From NCBI RefSeq assembly GCF_017833295.1, contig NZ_JAFIBW010000001.1, positions 1,054,001-1,118,000 of the forward strand: a DNA stretch of 64,000 nt, read 5' to 3'. Below the pieces are notes generated by a model. That model ran no database searches. It had not been told where the DNA came from and worked only from the letters and a program-made list of their open reading frames with translations. Every line of letters begins with the position of its first letter. The stretch's first letter is position 1. This document shows, one piece after another, positions 9,659 through 21,261 of the stretch. Source of the DNA: Methylobacterium sp. PvR107. GTDB lineage: Bacteria; Pseudomonadota; Alphaproteobacteria; Rhizobiales; Beijerinckiaceae. The position numbers were made by a program, and so were the translations under genes.

Positions 9659-11194
9659 ATGCAGCCCGTCCTCGAAATGCGGGGGATCTCCAAGACGTTT
9701 CCCGGCGTCAGGGCCCTCAACGACGTCAACCTGAGCATCGCACCGGCCGAGATCCATGCCCTGGTCGGCGAGAACGGCGCCGGCAAGTCGACGCTCATGA
9801 AGGTCCTGAGCGGGGTCTACCCGCACGGATCCTACGAGGGCGAGATCACCTACGAGGGGCAGCCCGGCCGGTTCCGCGACATCTCCGACAGCGAGCGCCT
9901 GGGCATCGTGATCATCCATCAGGAACTGGCCCTGGTCCCGTTCCTGTCGATCGCCGAAAACATCTTCCTCGGCAACGAGCCCGGCCGCTTCGGCATCATA
10001 GACCAGGACCGGGTCTATGCGCGGTCCCGGGAGCTGCTGGCCATGGTCGGCCTTGCGGAGAATCCCGACACCCTCGTCACCCATCTCGGCGTCGGCAAGC
10101 AGCAACTCGTCGAGATCGCCAAGGCGCTGTCCAAGAAGGTCAAGCTGCTCATCCTCGACGAGCCGACCGCATCCTTGAGCGAGACGGACAGCGAGGCGCT
10201 GCTGCAGCTGCTCCTCAGCTTCAAGGCCAAGGGCATCGCGTCGATCCTGATCTCGCACAAGCTCAACGAGATCTCCAAGGTCGCCGACCGGATCACCGTG
10301 CTGCGCGACGGCACCACCGTCGAGACCCTCGACTGCGGGAACGGCGGCGTCGACGAGGACCGGATCATCCGCGGCATGGTCGGCCGCACCATGGCCAACC
10401 GCTACCCGGTTCGCGAGCCGCGGATCGGCGACATGCTGATGGAAGTGGAGGGCTGGACGGTCCATCACCCGGTCCATGCGGAGCGGGCGGTCGTGCGCAA
10501 CGTCAGTCTGAACCTGCGCCGGGGCGAGATCGTCGGGATCGCCGGCCTGATGGGATCCGGCCGGACGGAACTCGCCATGAGCGTCTTCGGCCAGTCCTAC
10601 GGCCAGGGCACAAGCGGGACGGTCCGCATCGAGGGCCGGGAGGTCGATGTCTCGACGATCGACAAGGCGATCGCGGCGGGCATCGCCTACGTCACCGAGG
10701 ACCGCAAGCAGCTGGGGCTCGTGCTCGGCGAGGACATCACCAAGAACACCACGCTCGCCAACCTCCCCGGAGTCTCGACGGCCACAATCATCGACGAGGA
10801 TGCGGAGCACCGCGTCGCGAATGCCTATCGCTCGAAGATGCGGATCCGCTCCTTCGGCATAGGGCAGCAGACCGTGAACCTGTCGGGCGGAAACCAGCAG
10901 AAGGTCGTGCTCAGCAAGTGGCTGTTCACCCAGCCCAAGGTGCTGATCCTCGATGAGCCGACACGCGGCATCGATGTCGGCGCCAAGTACGAGATCTACA
11001 GCATCATCAACGAACTGGCCGAAGGCGGCCGCGGCGTCCTGATGATCTCGTCCGAGATGCCCGAGCTGCTCGGCCTGTGCGACCGCATCTACGTCATGAA
11101 CGAGGGGCGGTTCGTGGGTGAGTTCCAGCGCGCCGGGGCCAGCCAGGAAGCGATCATGCGCGCGATCATGCGCTCCAAGGACCTGAACGGATGA
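9659..11194 (+). CDS. gguA: Multiple monosaccharide ABC transporter, ATP-binding protein
   Basis: A 511-residue double ATPase of the RbsA/XylG/MglA type that powers sugar import. The first half has Walker [10 protein letters not shown] (37-45) and Walker B region [14 protein letters not shown]. The second half has a degenerate P-loop ([10 protein letters not shown]), then signature [15 protein letters not shown] and Walker [15 protein letters not shown] weak second Walker A is usual in this family. The gene follows chvE after 95 bases with two hairpins, and its stop overlaps the start of the permease gene by 4 bases, indicating translational coupling. Confidence 0.95.
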   Translation: MQPVLEMRGISKTFPGVRALNDVNLSIAPAEIHALVGENGAGKSTLMKVLSGVYPHGSYEGEITYEGQPGRFRDISDSERLGIVIIHQELALVPFLSIAENIFLGNEPGRFGIIDQDRVYARSRELLAMVGLAENPDTLVTHLGVGKQQLVEIAKALSKKVKLLILDEPTASLSETDSEALLQLLLSFKAKGIASILISHKLNEISKVADRITVLRDGTTVETLDCGNGGVDEDRIIRGMVGRTMANRYPVREPRIGDMLMEVEGWTVHHPVHAERAVVRNVSLNLRRGEIVGIAGLMGSGRTELAMSVFGQSYGQGTSGTVRIEGREVDVSTIDKAIAAGIAYVTEDRKQLGLVLGEDITKNTTLANLPGVSTATIIDEDAEHRVANAYRSKMRIRSFGIGQQTVNLSGGNQQKVVLSKWLFTQPKVLILDEPTRGIDVGAKYEIYSIINELAEGGRGVLMISSEMPELLGLCDRIYVMNEGRFVGEFQRAGASQEAIMRAIMRSKDLNG

Positions 11195-12420
11195 GCGACA
11201 TCTCTGTGAGCAAGGCCATGATCCGTCTGACCGAACCCGTTCCGGGCACCCAGGCTGCGGGTGAGCCGCAGACCCGGCGCGGGCGCCCCGCGATGGCGCA
11301 GCTGCGCGATTACGGCCTGGTCTTCGCCCTGGCGCTGATCACCCTGTTCTTCGAGTACGCCACCGGCGGCGTGCTGTTCGAGCCGCTGAACCTGACCAAC
11401 CTCATCCTGCAGAACAGCTACGTCGTCGTGATGGCGCTGGGGATGCTGCTGGTCATCGTGGCCGGCCATATCGACCTGTCCATCGGCTCGGTGGTCGGCT
11501 TCGTGGGGGCGCTCGCGGCGCTCCTGATGGTCCGATTCGGCTTCGACCCGCTCACCGCCAGCGTCCTGTGCCTGGCCGTCGGCGCCGCGATCGGCGGGCT
11601 GCAGGGCTACTTCGTCGCCTATCTCGGCATTCCGAGCTTCATCGTCACGCTCGCCGGCATGCTGGTGTTCCGCGGCCTGACGCTGGCCCTGCTGCAGGGC
11701 GCCTCGATCGGGCCGTTCCCGGAGGTGTTCCAGCTTCTCGCCAAGGGCTTTCTGGCCAACTTCGCGGGCCCCTGGACCGCGCTGCTCATCGCGCTCGCCC
11801 TGTCGCTGATCCTCATCGGCCTGAACGGACGCCGCCGGGCCGCGCGGCTCCGCAACGGCGGACAGGCCGAATCCTGGGCGGCGTTCATCTTCCGCAACGG
11901 CATGACCACCATCGTGATCCTCGCCTTCGCGTATCAGATGAGCGCCTATCGCGGCCTGCCCAACGTACTGTTGGTGATGTTCGCACTGGTGATGCTCTAC
12001 CGCTTCGTCACGACCCGGACGACGATCGGGCGGCGGATCTACGCGCTCGGCGGCAACATCAAGGCCGCACGGCTCTCGGGCATCAAGACCGAGCGGCTCA
12101 CCTTCCTGACCTTCGCCAATATGGGCGCGCTGGCCGGGCTCGCCGGCATGATCTTCGCCGCCCGTCTCAACACCGCGACACCGAAGGCCGGTGTGGGGTT
12201 CGAGCTCGACGTGATCGCGGCCTGCTTCATCGGCGGCGCCTCGGCGGCCGGCGGCATCGGCAAGGTCTCGGGCGTCGTGATCGGCGCGTTCATCATCGGC
12301 GTGATGAACAACGGCATGTCGATATTGGGCATCGGCATCGATTACCAGCAGGTGATCAAAGGGATCGTGCTGCTCGCCGCCGTGTGCCTCGACGTCTACA
12401 ACAAGAACAACCGGGCCTGA
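11191..12420 (+). CDS. gguB: Multiple monosaccharide ABC transporter, permease
   Basis: A 409-residue inner-membrane permease with about ten hydrophobic segments. It shows family features such as [13 protein letters not shown] near residue 90 and [22 protein letters not shown] in the C-terminal half. It starts at an ATG overlapping the gguA stop (ATGA at 11191). Together with the binding protein and ATPase it completes one high-affinity sugar importer, as in the chvE-gguAB operons of Rhizobiales. The N-terminus has a ~40-residue cytoplasmic Pro/Gly/Arg stretch before the first membrane span. Confidence 0.95.
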   Translation: MSDISVSKAMIRLTEPVPGTQAAGEPQTRRGRPAMAQLRDYGLVFALALITLFFEYATGGVLFEPLNLTNLILQNSYVVVMALGMLLVIVAGHIDLSIGSVVGFVGALAALLMVRFGFDPLTASVLCLAVGAAIGGLQGYFVAYLGIPSFIVTLAGMLVFRGLTLALLQGASIGPFPEVFQLLAKGFLANFAGPWTALLIALALSLILIGLNGRRRAARLRNGGQAESWAAFIFRNGMTTIVILAFAYQMSAYRGLPNVLLVMFALVMLYRFVTTRTTIGRRIYALGGNIKAARLSGIKTERLTFLTFANMGALAGLAGMIFAARLNTATPKAGVGFELDVIAACFIGGASAAGGIGKVSGVVIGAFIIGVMNNGMSILGIGIDYQQVIKGIVLLAAVCLDVYNKNNRA

Positions 12421-12481
12421 GGGCCTACACGACCCGATCCCATCGGCTTCTTATCGGGATGGGACCGGAGCAGCGCCGATA

Positions 12482-12566
12482 CGTTTGTACGAGCAAAGCG
12501 AAGCATTCCAGCGGCGCCTGGCCCGATTGTGAGGTGTCCGGCGTCGCCTCGCTGCGTGCGACAACC
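12482..12566. repeat. Degenerate REP-like palindrome
   Basis: The left arm (12482-12512) closely matches the arm of the palindrome at 42090-42181, sharing GAGC, GCGAAGCA and TCCAG blocks in the same order. The right arm near 12543-12566 is a diverged inverted copy. It sits between gguB and the convergent ispA gene and may fold at both transcript ends. No other feature was found in the 219-bp gap. Confidence 0.5.
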
Positions 12567-12639
12567 GATCGACGGGGCATCCGGCGGTGACCCGGCAGCC
12601 ACTTCGATCCGTCCGAACGGGCATCCCCGGCCGGTTCGG

Positions 12640-13611
12640 TCAGGTCTTGCGCGCCACCGTGAACCGGGCGGCGTCCCGCAGGATGCGGGCCTTCTCGCCC
12701 CAGGAGCCGACCGCGTCCTCGCAGACGCCGACGAGACGGTCGCACTCGGCCCGGGCCCCGTCGATGCCGAGACGGTCGACCAGTGTGGCCTTGCCGGCAT
12801 CCTTGTCCTTGCCGGTCGCCTTGCCCATGGCTTCCGGCGAGGCCTCGCGATCGAGGATGTCGTCGGCGATCTGAAAGGCCTGGCCCAGGGCGACCCCGTA
12901 GCGCAGGAGGGCAGCCCGCTGACCCTCGTCGGCGCCACCGACGATCGCGCCGGCCTCCACCGAGAAGGCCAGGATCGCGCCGGTCTTCATCGCCTGCATC
13001 CGCAGGGTGTCGTCCACATCCATGTTGGCCGCGCCGAACCGGCCCTCGGCGGTGAGGTCGAGGAGCTGGCCGCCGACCATGCCGCCCAGGCCCGAGGCCC
13101 GGGCGAGGCCGAGCACGAGGTCGGCGCGAATCCCGGCATCCGGCTGCCAGGTCGGGTCGGCGACGATCTCGAAGGCGAGCGTCTGGAGCGCATCCCCGAC
13201 CAAGATGGCCGTGGCCTCGTCGTAGGCCTTGTGCACCGTCGGCTTGCCGCGGCGCATGTCGTCGTCGTCCATGGCCGGCAGGTCGTCGTGGACGAGGCTG
13301 TAGCAATGCACCAGCTCGACGCCGGCGCCGGCTGCGAGCGCCGCCGGCTCGGAGCCGCCCAGCATCCGGGCGGTCTCGATGGCGAGGAAGGGCCGGAGGC
13401 GCTTGCCGCCACCGAGCACGGCGTGGCGCATGGCGTCCATCAGGCGCGGTGGCCGGGCGATCTCGCCGGGGACGAGATCCGGGCCGAGGCGATCGACCAG
13501 GAAGGTCTCGACCATCCCGGCGACTTCAGCCAGCCTGTGGGAAAACGCGACGGCCTGCGTGTCAGTCTTGACCGAACCGGTCGGTGCCTGCGTTGAGGGG
13601 GTCGGGGTCAT
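12640..13611 (-). CDS. ispA: Polyprenyl synthetase, probable farnesyl diphosphate synthase
   Basis: A 323-residue trans-isoprenyl diphosphate synthase. The first Asp-rich motif is DDLPAMD (109-115) and the second is DDILD (250-254). GGGKRLRP (67-74) binds isopentenyl diphosphate. The stretch GDALQTLAFEIVAD is very like E. coli IspA, supporting farnesyl diphosphate as product; geranylgeranyl diphosphate is possible. It would feed quinone, hopanoid, carotenoid and undecaprenyl synthesis. The N-terminus is ~25 residues longer than E. coli IspA. It is divergent from mtgA, with only 24 bases between the two starts. Confidence 0.9.
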   Translation of the reverse strand: MTPTPSTQAPTGSVKTDTQAVAFSHRLAEVAGMVETFLVDRLGPDLVPGEIARPPRLMDAMRHAVLGGGKRLRPFLAIETARMLGGSEPAALAAGAGVELVHCYSLVHDDLPAMDDDDMRRGKPTVHKAYDEATAILVGDALQTLAFEIVADPTWQPDAGIRADLVLGLARASGLGGMVGGQLLDLTAEGRFGAANMDVDDTLRMQAMKTGAILAFSVEAGAIVGGADEGQRAALLRYGVALGQAFQIADDILDREASPEAMGKATGKDKDAGKATLVDRLGIDGARAECDRLVGVCEDAVGSWGEKARILRDAARFTVARKT

Positions 13612-13635
13612 CGGGCGCTACGTCCGGTCCTGGCC

Positions 13636-14418
13636 TTGCGAAAACCAATCGAGTGTCAGTTGAGCGGGAACGAGATCGCGGTGGGTGGGGCTGGACGCAG
13701 GCGGGAGGCGGCGGGTCGTGACCTTCCGCTCGCGCGCCCGCGGCGCTCCCGCCCGGTCCGCAAGATCGTCGGGGCGCTGCTTCTGCTCCCCGCCATCGCG
13801 TTCATCGTCATACTGACGCTGGCGCTCGTCTATAGCGCGCTGATGCCGCCGTCGACCCTGATGCTCGGGCGGTGGTTGACGCTTCAGCCTGTCAGCCGCG
13901 ACGCCGTCAGCCTCTCGGAGATCGCGCCGGTGCTGTCGCAGGCGGTGATTGCCTCGGAGGACCAGCGCTTCTGCCTCGACCACGGCGTCGATATCGGGGC
14001 GATCCGCGAGGTGGTCGAGGATGAGGATTCGCCGAGCCGCGGCGCCTCGACGATCGCGATGCAGACCGTCAAGAACGTGTTCCTGTGGCCGGGCCGCTCC
14101 TACATCCGCAAGGCGGTCGAGATCCCGCTGGCTCTGGCGCTCGACACGCTCTGGGGCAAGCGCCGCATGATGGAGATCTACCTGAACGTTGCCGAATGGG
14201 GCGACGGGATCTACGGCGCGCAGGCCGCCAGCCGCCATTGGTTCAACAAGGATGCGAGCCGGCTGACCCGTGGCGAGGCCGCCCTGCTCGCCGCCGTCCT
14301 GCCGAACCCGATCACGCGCAGCGCCGGGCGTCCCTCCCCGGGCGTGCGCCGCCGCGCCGCGCAGATCCAGGCCTTGATGGGTCAGGTGGAGGGCCTCACG
14401 AGCTGCGTGCGGCGATGA
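13636..14418 (+). CDS. mtgA: Monofunctional peptidoglycan glycosyltransferase MtgA
   Basis: A GT51 enzyme of up to 260 residues that polymerises lipid II into glycan strands. One membrane span (about residues 43-67) is followed by the catalytic motif VIASEDQRF (Glu108), then GASTIAMQTVKN and RRMMEIYLNVAEWGDGIYG, the conserved GT51 blocks. There is no transpeptidase domain. The start is uncertain: the frame opens with TTG at 13636, and a GTG at 13681 is a plausible alternative. It faces ispA head to head. Farnesyl units for undecaprenol link the neighbours loosely, but this may be coincidence. Confidence 0.92.
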   Translation: MRKPIECQLSGNEIAVGGAGRRREAAGRDLPLARPRRSRPVRKIVGALLLLPAIAFIVILTLALVYSALMPPSTLMLGRWLTLQPVSRDAVSLSEIAPVLSQAVIASEDQRFCLDHGVDIGAIREVVEDEDSPSRGASTIAMQTVKNVFLWPGRSYIRKAVEIPLALALDTLWGKRRMMEIYLNVAEWGDGIYGAQAASRHWFNKDASRLTRGEAALLAAVLPNPITRSAGRPSPGVRRRAAQIQALMGQVEGLTSCVRR

Positions 14419-14973
14419 CCTGTCCCGGGATCGAAGGGCGCTCGCTGTCCCGCTTGATCGCGGCGAGCATGCGCTGACGGATGAGACCGCGCACCGGGCG
14501 GATCAGGAGCCAAGAGGGCGTGAACGTGAGACGCGCGGCCCGGCTCGCGCAGAAGACCCGCGTCTCGGTGATAAGCCGGGTTTGGCCCTCGGGACCGGGT
14601 CGGACTGCGAAGGCCAGGGCGAGCTTGGCGGGATACGGTGCGTCGCAATCGCGGAAGGCTGTGCCGTCGGCGACCCGCTCCAGGCCGAAATCCACCCGCC
14701 AGAACCGCCCGATCAGACCGTAGACGATCTCATCGTCGCTGCAGTCGAGCCGCGTGACGTCGTGCAGACCGAAGGCCGGTTGCGCCGCACTCACCCCTCC
14801 CAGAAGGCGCATCGGCAGTTCCCGCAGGCCGATCGCGAACCGGAAGACGCGGCCGGTCGATAGGCGACGAGCCCGTCGAGGATCGTCGCGGGATCGGCGG
14901 CGACGTCGCAGGCGTGCACCTCGCTGGACTGATAGGTCGGAAGGTAGCGATCGAGCGGGCGCTTGCCGGTCTC
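14396..14973 (-). pseudogene. Frameshifted conserved hypothetical gene
   Basis: Two overlapping frames appear to be one broken gene. The C-terminal part (14396 to about 14860) encodes RVFRFAIGLRELPM followed by DDEIVYGLIGRFWR and a conserved tail. The N-terminal part (about 14860 to 14973), in another frame, reads LDRYLPTYQSSEVHACDVAADPATIL and then runs to a stop at 14791. A TAG at 14974-14976 precedes the N-terminal part, and no ATG lies between it and the conserved residues. An ATG at 14812 could still express a 138-residue fragment. The protein resembles a small uncharacterised family that I could not name. Confidence 0.6.
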
Positions 14974-15235
14974 CTACCGTGGCAGGCTGAGTCAGTGGAG
15001 CCGTCGCCCCGCGTGATCGCTGGGTCTCGGCGAAGCAGCGAAGCGGAGGCTAATTCAACGGGCGGCCGCGAAGTCCGTGACCCGACTCGAGCCGGTCAGG
15101 CTCTCGTCGTGGCAATCGGAGACACGAACTCCCTCGACCGGATGAACCGCGACGGAAACGACGGCCCGCGGCGGTAGCAGCCGCCGAATCCGGTCTGTAA
15201 GAGATTCGCCAGAACCGAAACCAGAGCCGACACCC

Positions 15236-15886
15236 ATGAGCGACGCCGTCTACGACCTGACCCTGGAGCGCATCGCCTTGCTCCGCCGCATGGTCGTGGC
15301 CTGGGGCGGCGCCGAGCCGGGTGCGCCGACCATTCATCCGGATGCTCCCTACGGCAGCCTCGATCGGGACGGCGACATCGCCAACGTGACCGGCGACGAC
15401 GAGGGGGCCGCGGAAGAGCATCGGGCGCTGGAGAAGGGGCTGGCGGTCTTCGCCCAGAACGCGCAGCTGAAGCCCGGCCGCTACCAGTATCACAACGGTC
15501 TGGCGAAGCTCGACCACGGCACGGTCGGCGACGTCTTCCGGGATGCGCGAACGGGCGAAACGCCGGAGCACATCACCTTCGCGGTGACCGCCGAGCACCT
15601 CGCGCTGATCCCGCATCTCGCCTTCGACTGGGATCCGGCGGGGGACGTGCCGCGGGTGGATCCGGCTCGGCCCTATGGAGACGGGGACACCTACACCGCC
15701 GCCATAGCCCGTCATCTCGCGGCGGTGCCGGAGGTGGCCGCCAACGACGACGAGGACGGGGAAAAGCACCGGATCCGGCTACACCGCGAGATGCAGCCGG
15801 CCCTTCAGATCTTTCTACGGTATGCCGATCTCGGGCCGGGCGACTTCCAGTGCGCGGGATCGCCCGCGGTCTGGAAGCCGGCCTGA
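15236..15886 (+). CDS. Conserved hypothetical protein
   Basis: A 216-residue acidic, soluble protein with no signal peptide or membrane segment. It starts MSDAVYDLTLERIALLRRMVVAW. The middle has many Asp/Glu/Gly residues, and Trp and Tyr cluster near the end. No catalytic motif or named family was recognised. It lies between the broken gene and the convergent argG, only 4 bases from the argG stop. The 260-bp gap upstream shows no recognisable element. Codon use looks like the neighbours. Confidence 0.75.
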   Translation: MSDAVYDLTLERIALLRRMVVAWGGAEPGAPTIHPDAPYGSLDRDGDIANVTGDDEGAAEEHRALEKGLAVFAQNAQLKPGRYQYHNGLAKLDHGTVGDVFRDARTGETPEHITFAVTAEHLALIPHLAFDWDPAGDVPRVDPARPYGDGDTYTAAIARHLAAVPEVAANDDEDGEKHRIRLHREMQPALQIFLRYADLGPGDFQCAGSPAVWKPA

Positions 15887-15890
15887 CGTC

Positions 15891-17129
15891 TCAGCCTTCG
15901 CGCTTCTTGCGCTGCGCCAGGGTACGCAGGCGCAGGGCGTTGAGCTTGATGAACCCCGCCGCGTCGCGGTGGTCGTAGGCGACGGCGCCCTCCTCGAAGG
16001 TCACGAGGTCCTGGTCGTAGAGCGAGTGCGGGCTCTCGCGGCCGATCACGTGGACGCCGCCCTTGTACAGCTTCAGCCGTACCGTGCCGGTGACCTTCTC
16101 CTGGCTCCTGTCGATCAGCGCCTGGATCATCTCGCGCTCCGGCGAGAACCAGAAGCCGTTGTAGATCAGCTCCGCGTATTGCGGCATCAGCTGATCCTTC
16201 AGGTGCGCGGCCCCGCGGTCGAGCGTGATCGACTCGATGGCCCGGTGGGCCGGCAGCAGGATCGTTCCGCCGGGCGTCTCGTACATGCCGCGGCTCTTCA
16301 TGCCGACGAAGCGGTTCTCCACGAGGTCGAGCCGGCCGATGCCGTTGTCATGGCCGAGCTGATTGAGCTTGGCCAAGAGGCTCGCGGGCGACAGCTTCTC
16401 TCCGTCGATCGACACCGCGTCGCCGCGCTCGAAGCCGATCGTGATGATCGTCGGCTGGTCCGGCGCCTCCTCGGGGGAGAGCGTGCGCGAGTAGACGTAA
16501 TCCGGCACCTCGACGGCCGGATCCTCCAGCACCTTGCCCTCCGAGGAGGCGTGCAGAAGGTTGGCGTCCACCGAGAACGGGCTCTCGCCGCGCTTGTCCT
16601 TGGCGATCGGGATCTGGTGCTGCTCGGCGAAGGCGATGAGCTGCTCGCGCGAGCGCAGGTCCCACTCGCGCCACGGCACGATCACCGTCACGTCGGGCTT
16701 GAGCGCGTAATAGCCGAGCTCGAACCGGACCTGGTCGTTGCCCTTGCCGGTGGCACCGTGGCAGACCGCGTCGGCGCCGACGCGTTCTGCGATCTCGATC
16801 TGCTTCTTGGCGATCAGCGGCCGCGCGATCGAGGTGCCGAGCAGGTAGACGCCCTCGTAGACGGCGTTCGCCCGGAACATCGGGAAGACGTAGTCGCGGA
16901 CGAATTCCTCGCGCAGGTCCTCGATGTAGATGTTCTCGGGCTTGATGCCGAGGAGTTCGGCCTTGCGGCGGGCCGGCTCCAGCTCCTCGCCCTGGCCGAG
17001 ATCGGCCGTGAAGGTCACGACCTCGCAGCCGTAGGTGGTCTGCAGCCACTTCAGGATGATCGATGTGTCGAGGCCGCCGGAATAGGCCAGCACGACCTTC
17101 TTCACGGGGCTCTTCGCGGGGACGGACAT
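15891..17129 (-). CDS. argG: Argininosuccinate synthase
   Basis: A 412-residue enzyme that joins citrulline and aspartate using ATP, the penultimate step of arginine synthesis. The N-terminal PP-loop AYSGGLDTS (residues 15-23) is intact, and [13 protein letters not shown] and the C-terminal half match the family. The frame runs on upstream to 17291, but the ATG at 17129 gives the standard N-terminus ([19 protein letters not shown]). It is divergent from the isomerase-like gene across ~200 bases, where its promoter must lie. No arginine genes adjoin it. Confidence 0.98.
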   Translation of the reverse strand: MSVPAKSPVKKVVLAYSGGLDTSIILKWLQTTYGCEVVTFTADLGQGEELEPARRKAELLGIKPENIYIEDLREEFVRDYVFPMFRANAVYEGVYLLGTSIARPLIAKKQIEIAERVGADAVCHGATGKGNDQVRFELGYYALKPDVTVIVPWREWDLRSREQLIAFAEQHQIPIAKDKRGESPFSVDANLLHASSEGKVLEDPAVEVPDYVYSRTLSPEEAPDQPTIITIGFERGDAVSIDGEKLSPASLLAKLNQLGHDNGIGRLDLVENRFVGMKSRGMYETPGGTILLPAHRAIESITLDRGAAHLKDQLMPQYAELIYNGFWFSPEREMIQALIDRSQEKVTGTVRLKLYKGGVHVIGRESPHSLYDQDLVTFEEGAVAYDHRDAAGFIKLNALRLRTLAQRKKREG

Positions 17130-17330
17130 GCGGCTTCCGGAACTGAGGCGGGGCGTCTGCGGCTTATCGCGGGTGTCACCGGCCTGCAACCGGCGTGCCG
17201 TCTCGCGCGTAGGCCAGATGCCGGAGGATCGGTCGTGTTTTGCCTCACGGCGGCCTTGCGGCCGTGCAACAAATGACGCGGGCGTTGCCAATCGTCATCG
17301 CCGCAAGAATGCATCGGAGAAGCGAAGTCT

Positions 17331-17957
17331 ATGGCGCGCCAGCCGATTTTGGAGTTCTGGTTCGAATTCGCCTCCACCTACTCCTACCTCGCGGCGATGC
17401 GCGTCGAAGCCGCCGCCGCCGAGGCCGGCGTCGCGATCCGGTGGCGGCCTTTCCTGGTCGGGCCGCTCTTCGCCTCCCAGGGCTGGACGACCTCGCCGTT
17501 CAACCTCTACGCGGCCAAGGGCAAGAACATGTGGCGGGACGTGGAGCGCGAGGCCGCGCGCCTCGGCCTACCGCCCTTGACGCGCCCCGCGCAGTTTCCG
17601 CAGAACAGCCTCAGCGCGGTGCGGGTCGCCATCCTCGGTCAGGACCAGGATTGGCTGGTGCCGTTCTCGAAGAAGGTGTTCACCGCGAGCTTCGCCGAGG
17701 GGCGCTCCATCGCAGAGCCGGCGGCTGTCGCCGAGATCCTCGATTCGCTCGGGCTCGACGGGACACAGACCGTGCGGGCCGCCGCCGCCGAGGCCAACAA
17801 GACCAAGCTGCGGGTCAGCGTCGAGGAGGCGCGCTCCCGCGGGATCTACGGGGCGCCGACCTTTCTGGCCGATGACGGCGAGCTGTTCTGGGGCAATGAC
17901 CGCCTGGAACAGGCCCTGGCCTGGGCGACCGGCGAACGGCCGAAGGGGCTGCGGTAG
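17331..17957 (+). CDS. 2-hydroxychromene-2-carboxylate isomerase family protein
   Basis: A 208-residue DsbA-fold, GST-kappa-like protein. Residues 8-21 (EFWFEFASTYSYLA) match the glutathione-binding start of 2-hydroxychromene-2-carboxylate isomerases, where Ser replaces the usual thioredoxin Cys. Later WRPFLVGPLF and GIYGAPTFLADDGELFWGNDRL are typical. The isomerase acts in naphthalene breakdown, but no degradation genes are near, so the true substrate is unknown. The next gene downstream also has a thioredoxin fold. Confidence 0.9.
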   Translation: MARQPILEFWFEFASTYSYLAAMRVEAAAAEAGVAIRWRPFLVGPLFASQGWTTSPFNLYAAKGKNMWRDVEREAARLGLPPLTRPAQFPQNSLSAVRVAILGQDQDWLVPFSKKVFTASFAEGRSIAEPAAVAEILDSLGLDGTQTVRAAAAEANKTKLRVSVEEARSRGIYGAPTFLADDGELFWGNDRLEQALAWATGERPKGLR

Positions 17958-18046
17958 GACCACGTTCACGCCGATCGGCCATCAAACCGACTCGACCCCC
18001 TGGTTCTGGTCCGGCTCCGCTTCGGCGCGGCCGGAGCGGGATAGCG

Positions 18047-18751
18047 ATGCCCCGGACGTTCTCCATGCCTGTTTCGCGACGCCTTCTCCTCGCCGCAACC
18101 GCCACCCTCGCCACCGGCTTGAAGCCCGTCTGGGCGCAATCCTACGGCCAGCGCGTCGCAGTCACCGGCGATGACGGCAAGGCGGTGGCGAACTCGATCC
18201 TGCCCGGCGAGATCACCGGCCAGATCCCGGCCCTGCGCGGGGTCACCTATGTCGGGCCGCGGGAGGCCGGAACCACGCTCTACGAGTTCTACGACTTCAA
18301 CTGCCCGTATTGCCGGAAGGCTGCCGCCGACGTGGTCGCGCTGCACGACAGCGACCCGGAACTGCGGATCGGCCTTGTCCACAACCCGATCCTGTCACCG
18401 CAATCGGCCCAGGCCGCCAAGGTGATGCTGGCGGTCCAGCGCAGGCTCGGCTCGGAGGCCGCGTGGCGCTTCTATCAGACTCTGCTCGGCAAGCCTGGCC
18501 GCATCGACGGGCCCGGGGCTCTCGCTGCCGCGGCTGCGCTGGGCATCCCGCAGGCGGAAGTCGAGGAGATCGCCGACAGCGAAGAGGTGCGCGCGGCGCT
18601 CAAGAGCCAGATGCGCATGGCGGCGGATCTCGGTCTCTACGCGACGCCGTCCTACGTTGTCGGCAACAGCGGCATCCTCGGCCATCCGGGCGCCCGCGCC
18701 ATGGCCAAGATGATCGCGAGCGTCCGCCGCTGCGACCGGCTCGCCTGCTGA
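18047..18751 (+). CDS. Periplasmic DsbA family thiol:disulfide protein
   Basis: A 234-residue exported thioredoxin-fold protein. A signal peptide (about 1-30, ending PVWA) carries adjacent arginines (SRRLLLAAT). The active site is CPYC (Cys86-Cys89) in EFYDFNCPYCRKA. The cis-Pro region is LYATPSYVVGN, and a C-terminal Cys pair lies in RRCDRLAC. This matches the DsbA/BdbD-like group that oxidises or isomerises disulfides in exported proteins; reductase activity is possible. It is 89 bases after the isomerase-like gene and may share its transcript. Confidence 0.92.
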   Translation: MPRTFSMPVSRRLLLAATATLATGLKPVWAQSYGQRVAVTGDDGKAVANSILPGEITGQIPALRGVTYVGPREAGTTLYEFYDFNCPYCRKAAADVVALHDSDPELRIGLVHNPILSPQSAQAAKVMLAVQRRLGSEAAWRFYQTLLGKPGRIDGPGALAAAAALGIPQAEVEEIADSEEVRAALKSQMRMAADLGLYATPSYVVGNSGILGHPGARAMAKMIASVRRCDRLAC

Positions 18752-18968
18752 GGCGCATCCCGCGTCACACTTCCGCCGTCGTGACGCGCTGCGCGGTGCG
18801 CCTCCCGTGTTGCGCGCGGCCATGCTGGCATGCTAGGCGGTCGCCGCGCCGCGAGGACAGTTCTCGACCCTGTCCGCTGCCGGCGCGATCCCACGTCCCG
18901 AACGGTCACGCACCGCGCTCCTGCCGGAGCGCGCGGAGCGGGCGGGCAACCAGAGAAGAGAGCGACGG

Positions 18969-19541
18969 GTGGCGCAGAACGGTTCCGAGGCTGGTCCCCT
19001 GGTCGCAGGCGTGGCGGGCCGGTACGCTTCCGCCCTGTTCGAGCTCGCGCGCGACGAGCGCCAGGTCGACGCGGTCGCCGATTCCCTCAATCAATTCGAC
19101 GGGCTGCTGAAGGAGAGCGCGGACCTTCGCCGCCTCGTCCGCAGCCCGGTCTTCAGCGCCGAGGAGCAGGAAGCCGCGATCGGCGCCGTGCTCGCCAGGG
19201 CCGGGATCGGCGGTCTCGCCGGCAACTTCATCCGCCTCGCGGCCTCGAACCGTCGGCTCTTCGCCCTCCCCGACATGATCAGCGCCTTCCGCAGCCTGGT
19301 CCAGGATTCGAAGGGGATCGTGCGCGCCCAGGTCCGGGTGGCCGAGAGGCCGTCCGACACCGTGATCGAGGAGATCAAGGCCTCGCTGCGCGACATCGCC
19401 AAGGCCGAGGTCGACGTCGACCTCGTGATCGATCCGAGCCTGATCGGCGGCCTCGTCGTGAAGATGGGCTCGCGCATGGTCGACGCCTCCCTGAAGACCA
19501 AGCTCAACGGTATCCGCCTCGCGATGCGGGCCGCGCGGTAA
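18969..19541 (+). CDS. atpH: F1Fo ATP synthase subunit delta
   Basis: A 190-residue delta subunit (OSCP), the peripheral stalk protein tying F1 to Fo. Conserved features include VAGRYASALFELA near the N-terminus and VDLVIDPSLIGGLVVKMGSRMVDASLKTKL at the C-terminus. The start is GTG at 18969 after a purine-rich stretch. It is first in the operon atpH-A-G-(ORF)-D-C, the usual F1 layout in alphaproteobacteria, where Fo genes lie elsewhere. A 217-bp upstream gap should contain the promoter. Confidence 0.97.
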   Translation: MAQNGSEAGPLVAGVAGRYASALFELARDERQVDAVADSLNQFDGLLKESADLRRLVRSPVFSAEEQEAAIGAVLARAGIGGLAGNFIRLAASNRRLFALPDMISAFRSLVQDSKGIVRAQVRVAERPSDTVIEEIKASLRDIAKAEVDVDLVIDPSLIGGLVVKMGSRMVDASLKTKLNGIRLAMRAAR

Positions 19542-21128
<1,587 letters not shown>

Positions 21129-21136
21129 TGTGAGGC

Positions 21137-21230
21137 CCCTCCCCGCGGGGAGGGATCTTGGGTGGTGCACCGGATGCTTCGGCTTCCTGCACCGCCCGAA
21201 CTTCCGGCTCCTTCCCCCCGAGGGAAGGAG
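21137..21230. repeat. Paired palindromes between atpA and atpG
   Basis: Two GC-rich hairpins flank a third, longer pairing. The left is CCCTCCCC/GGGGAGGG (21137-21154) and the right is a 9-bp stem (21208-21216 with 21222-21230). Between them GGGTGGTGCA pairs with TGCACCGCCC with one mismatch. The whole resembles a mosaic interspersed palindromic element. A similarly built element lies between atpD and atpC. It could tune mRNA stability within the operon. Confidence 0.7.
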
Positions 21231-21261
21231 AGGCCCATAGAACGGACCTGGACCTCACCCG

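Noticed and set aside
17130..17291. Longer argG start at 17291
   Set aside because: The added residues do not fit the family; the ATG at 17129 gives the conserved N-terminus.
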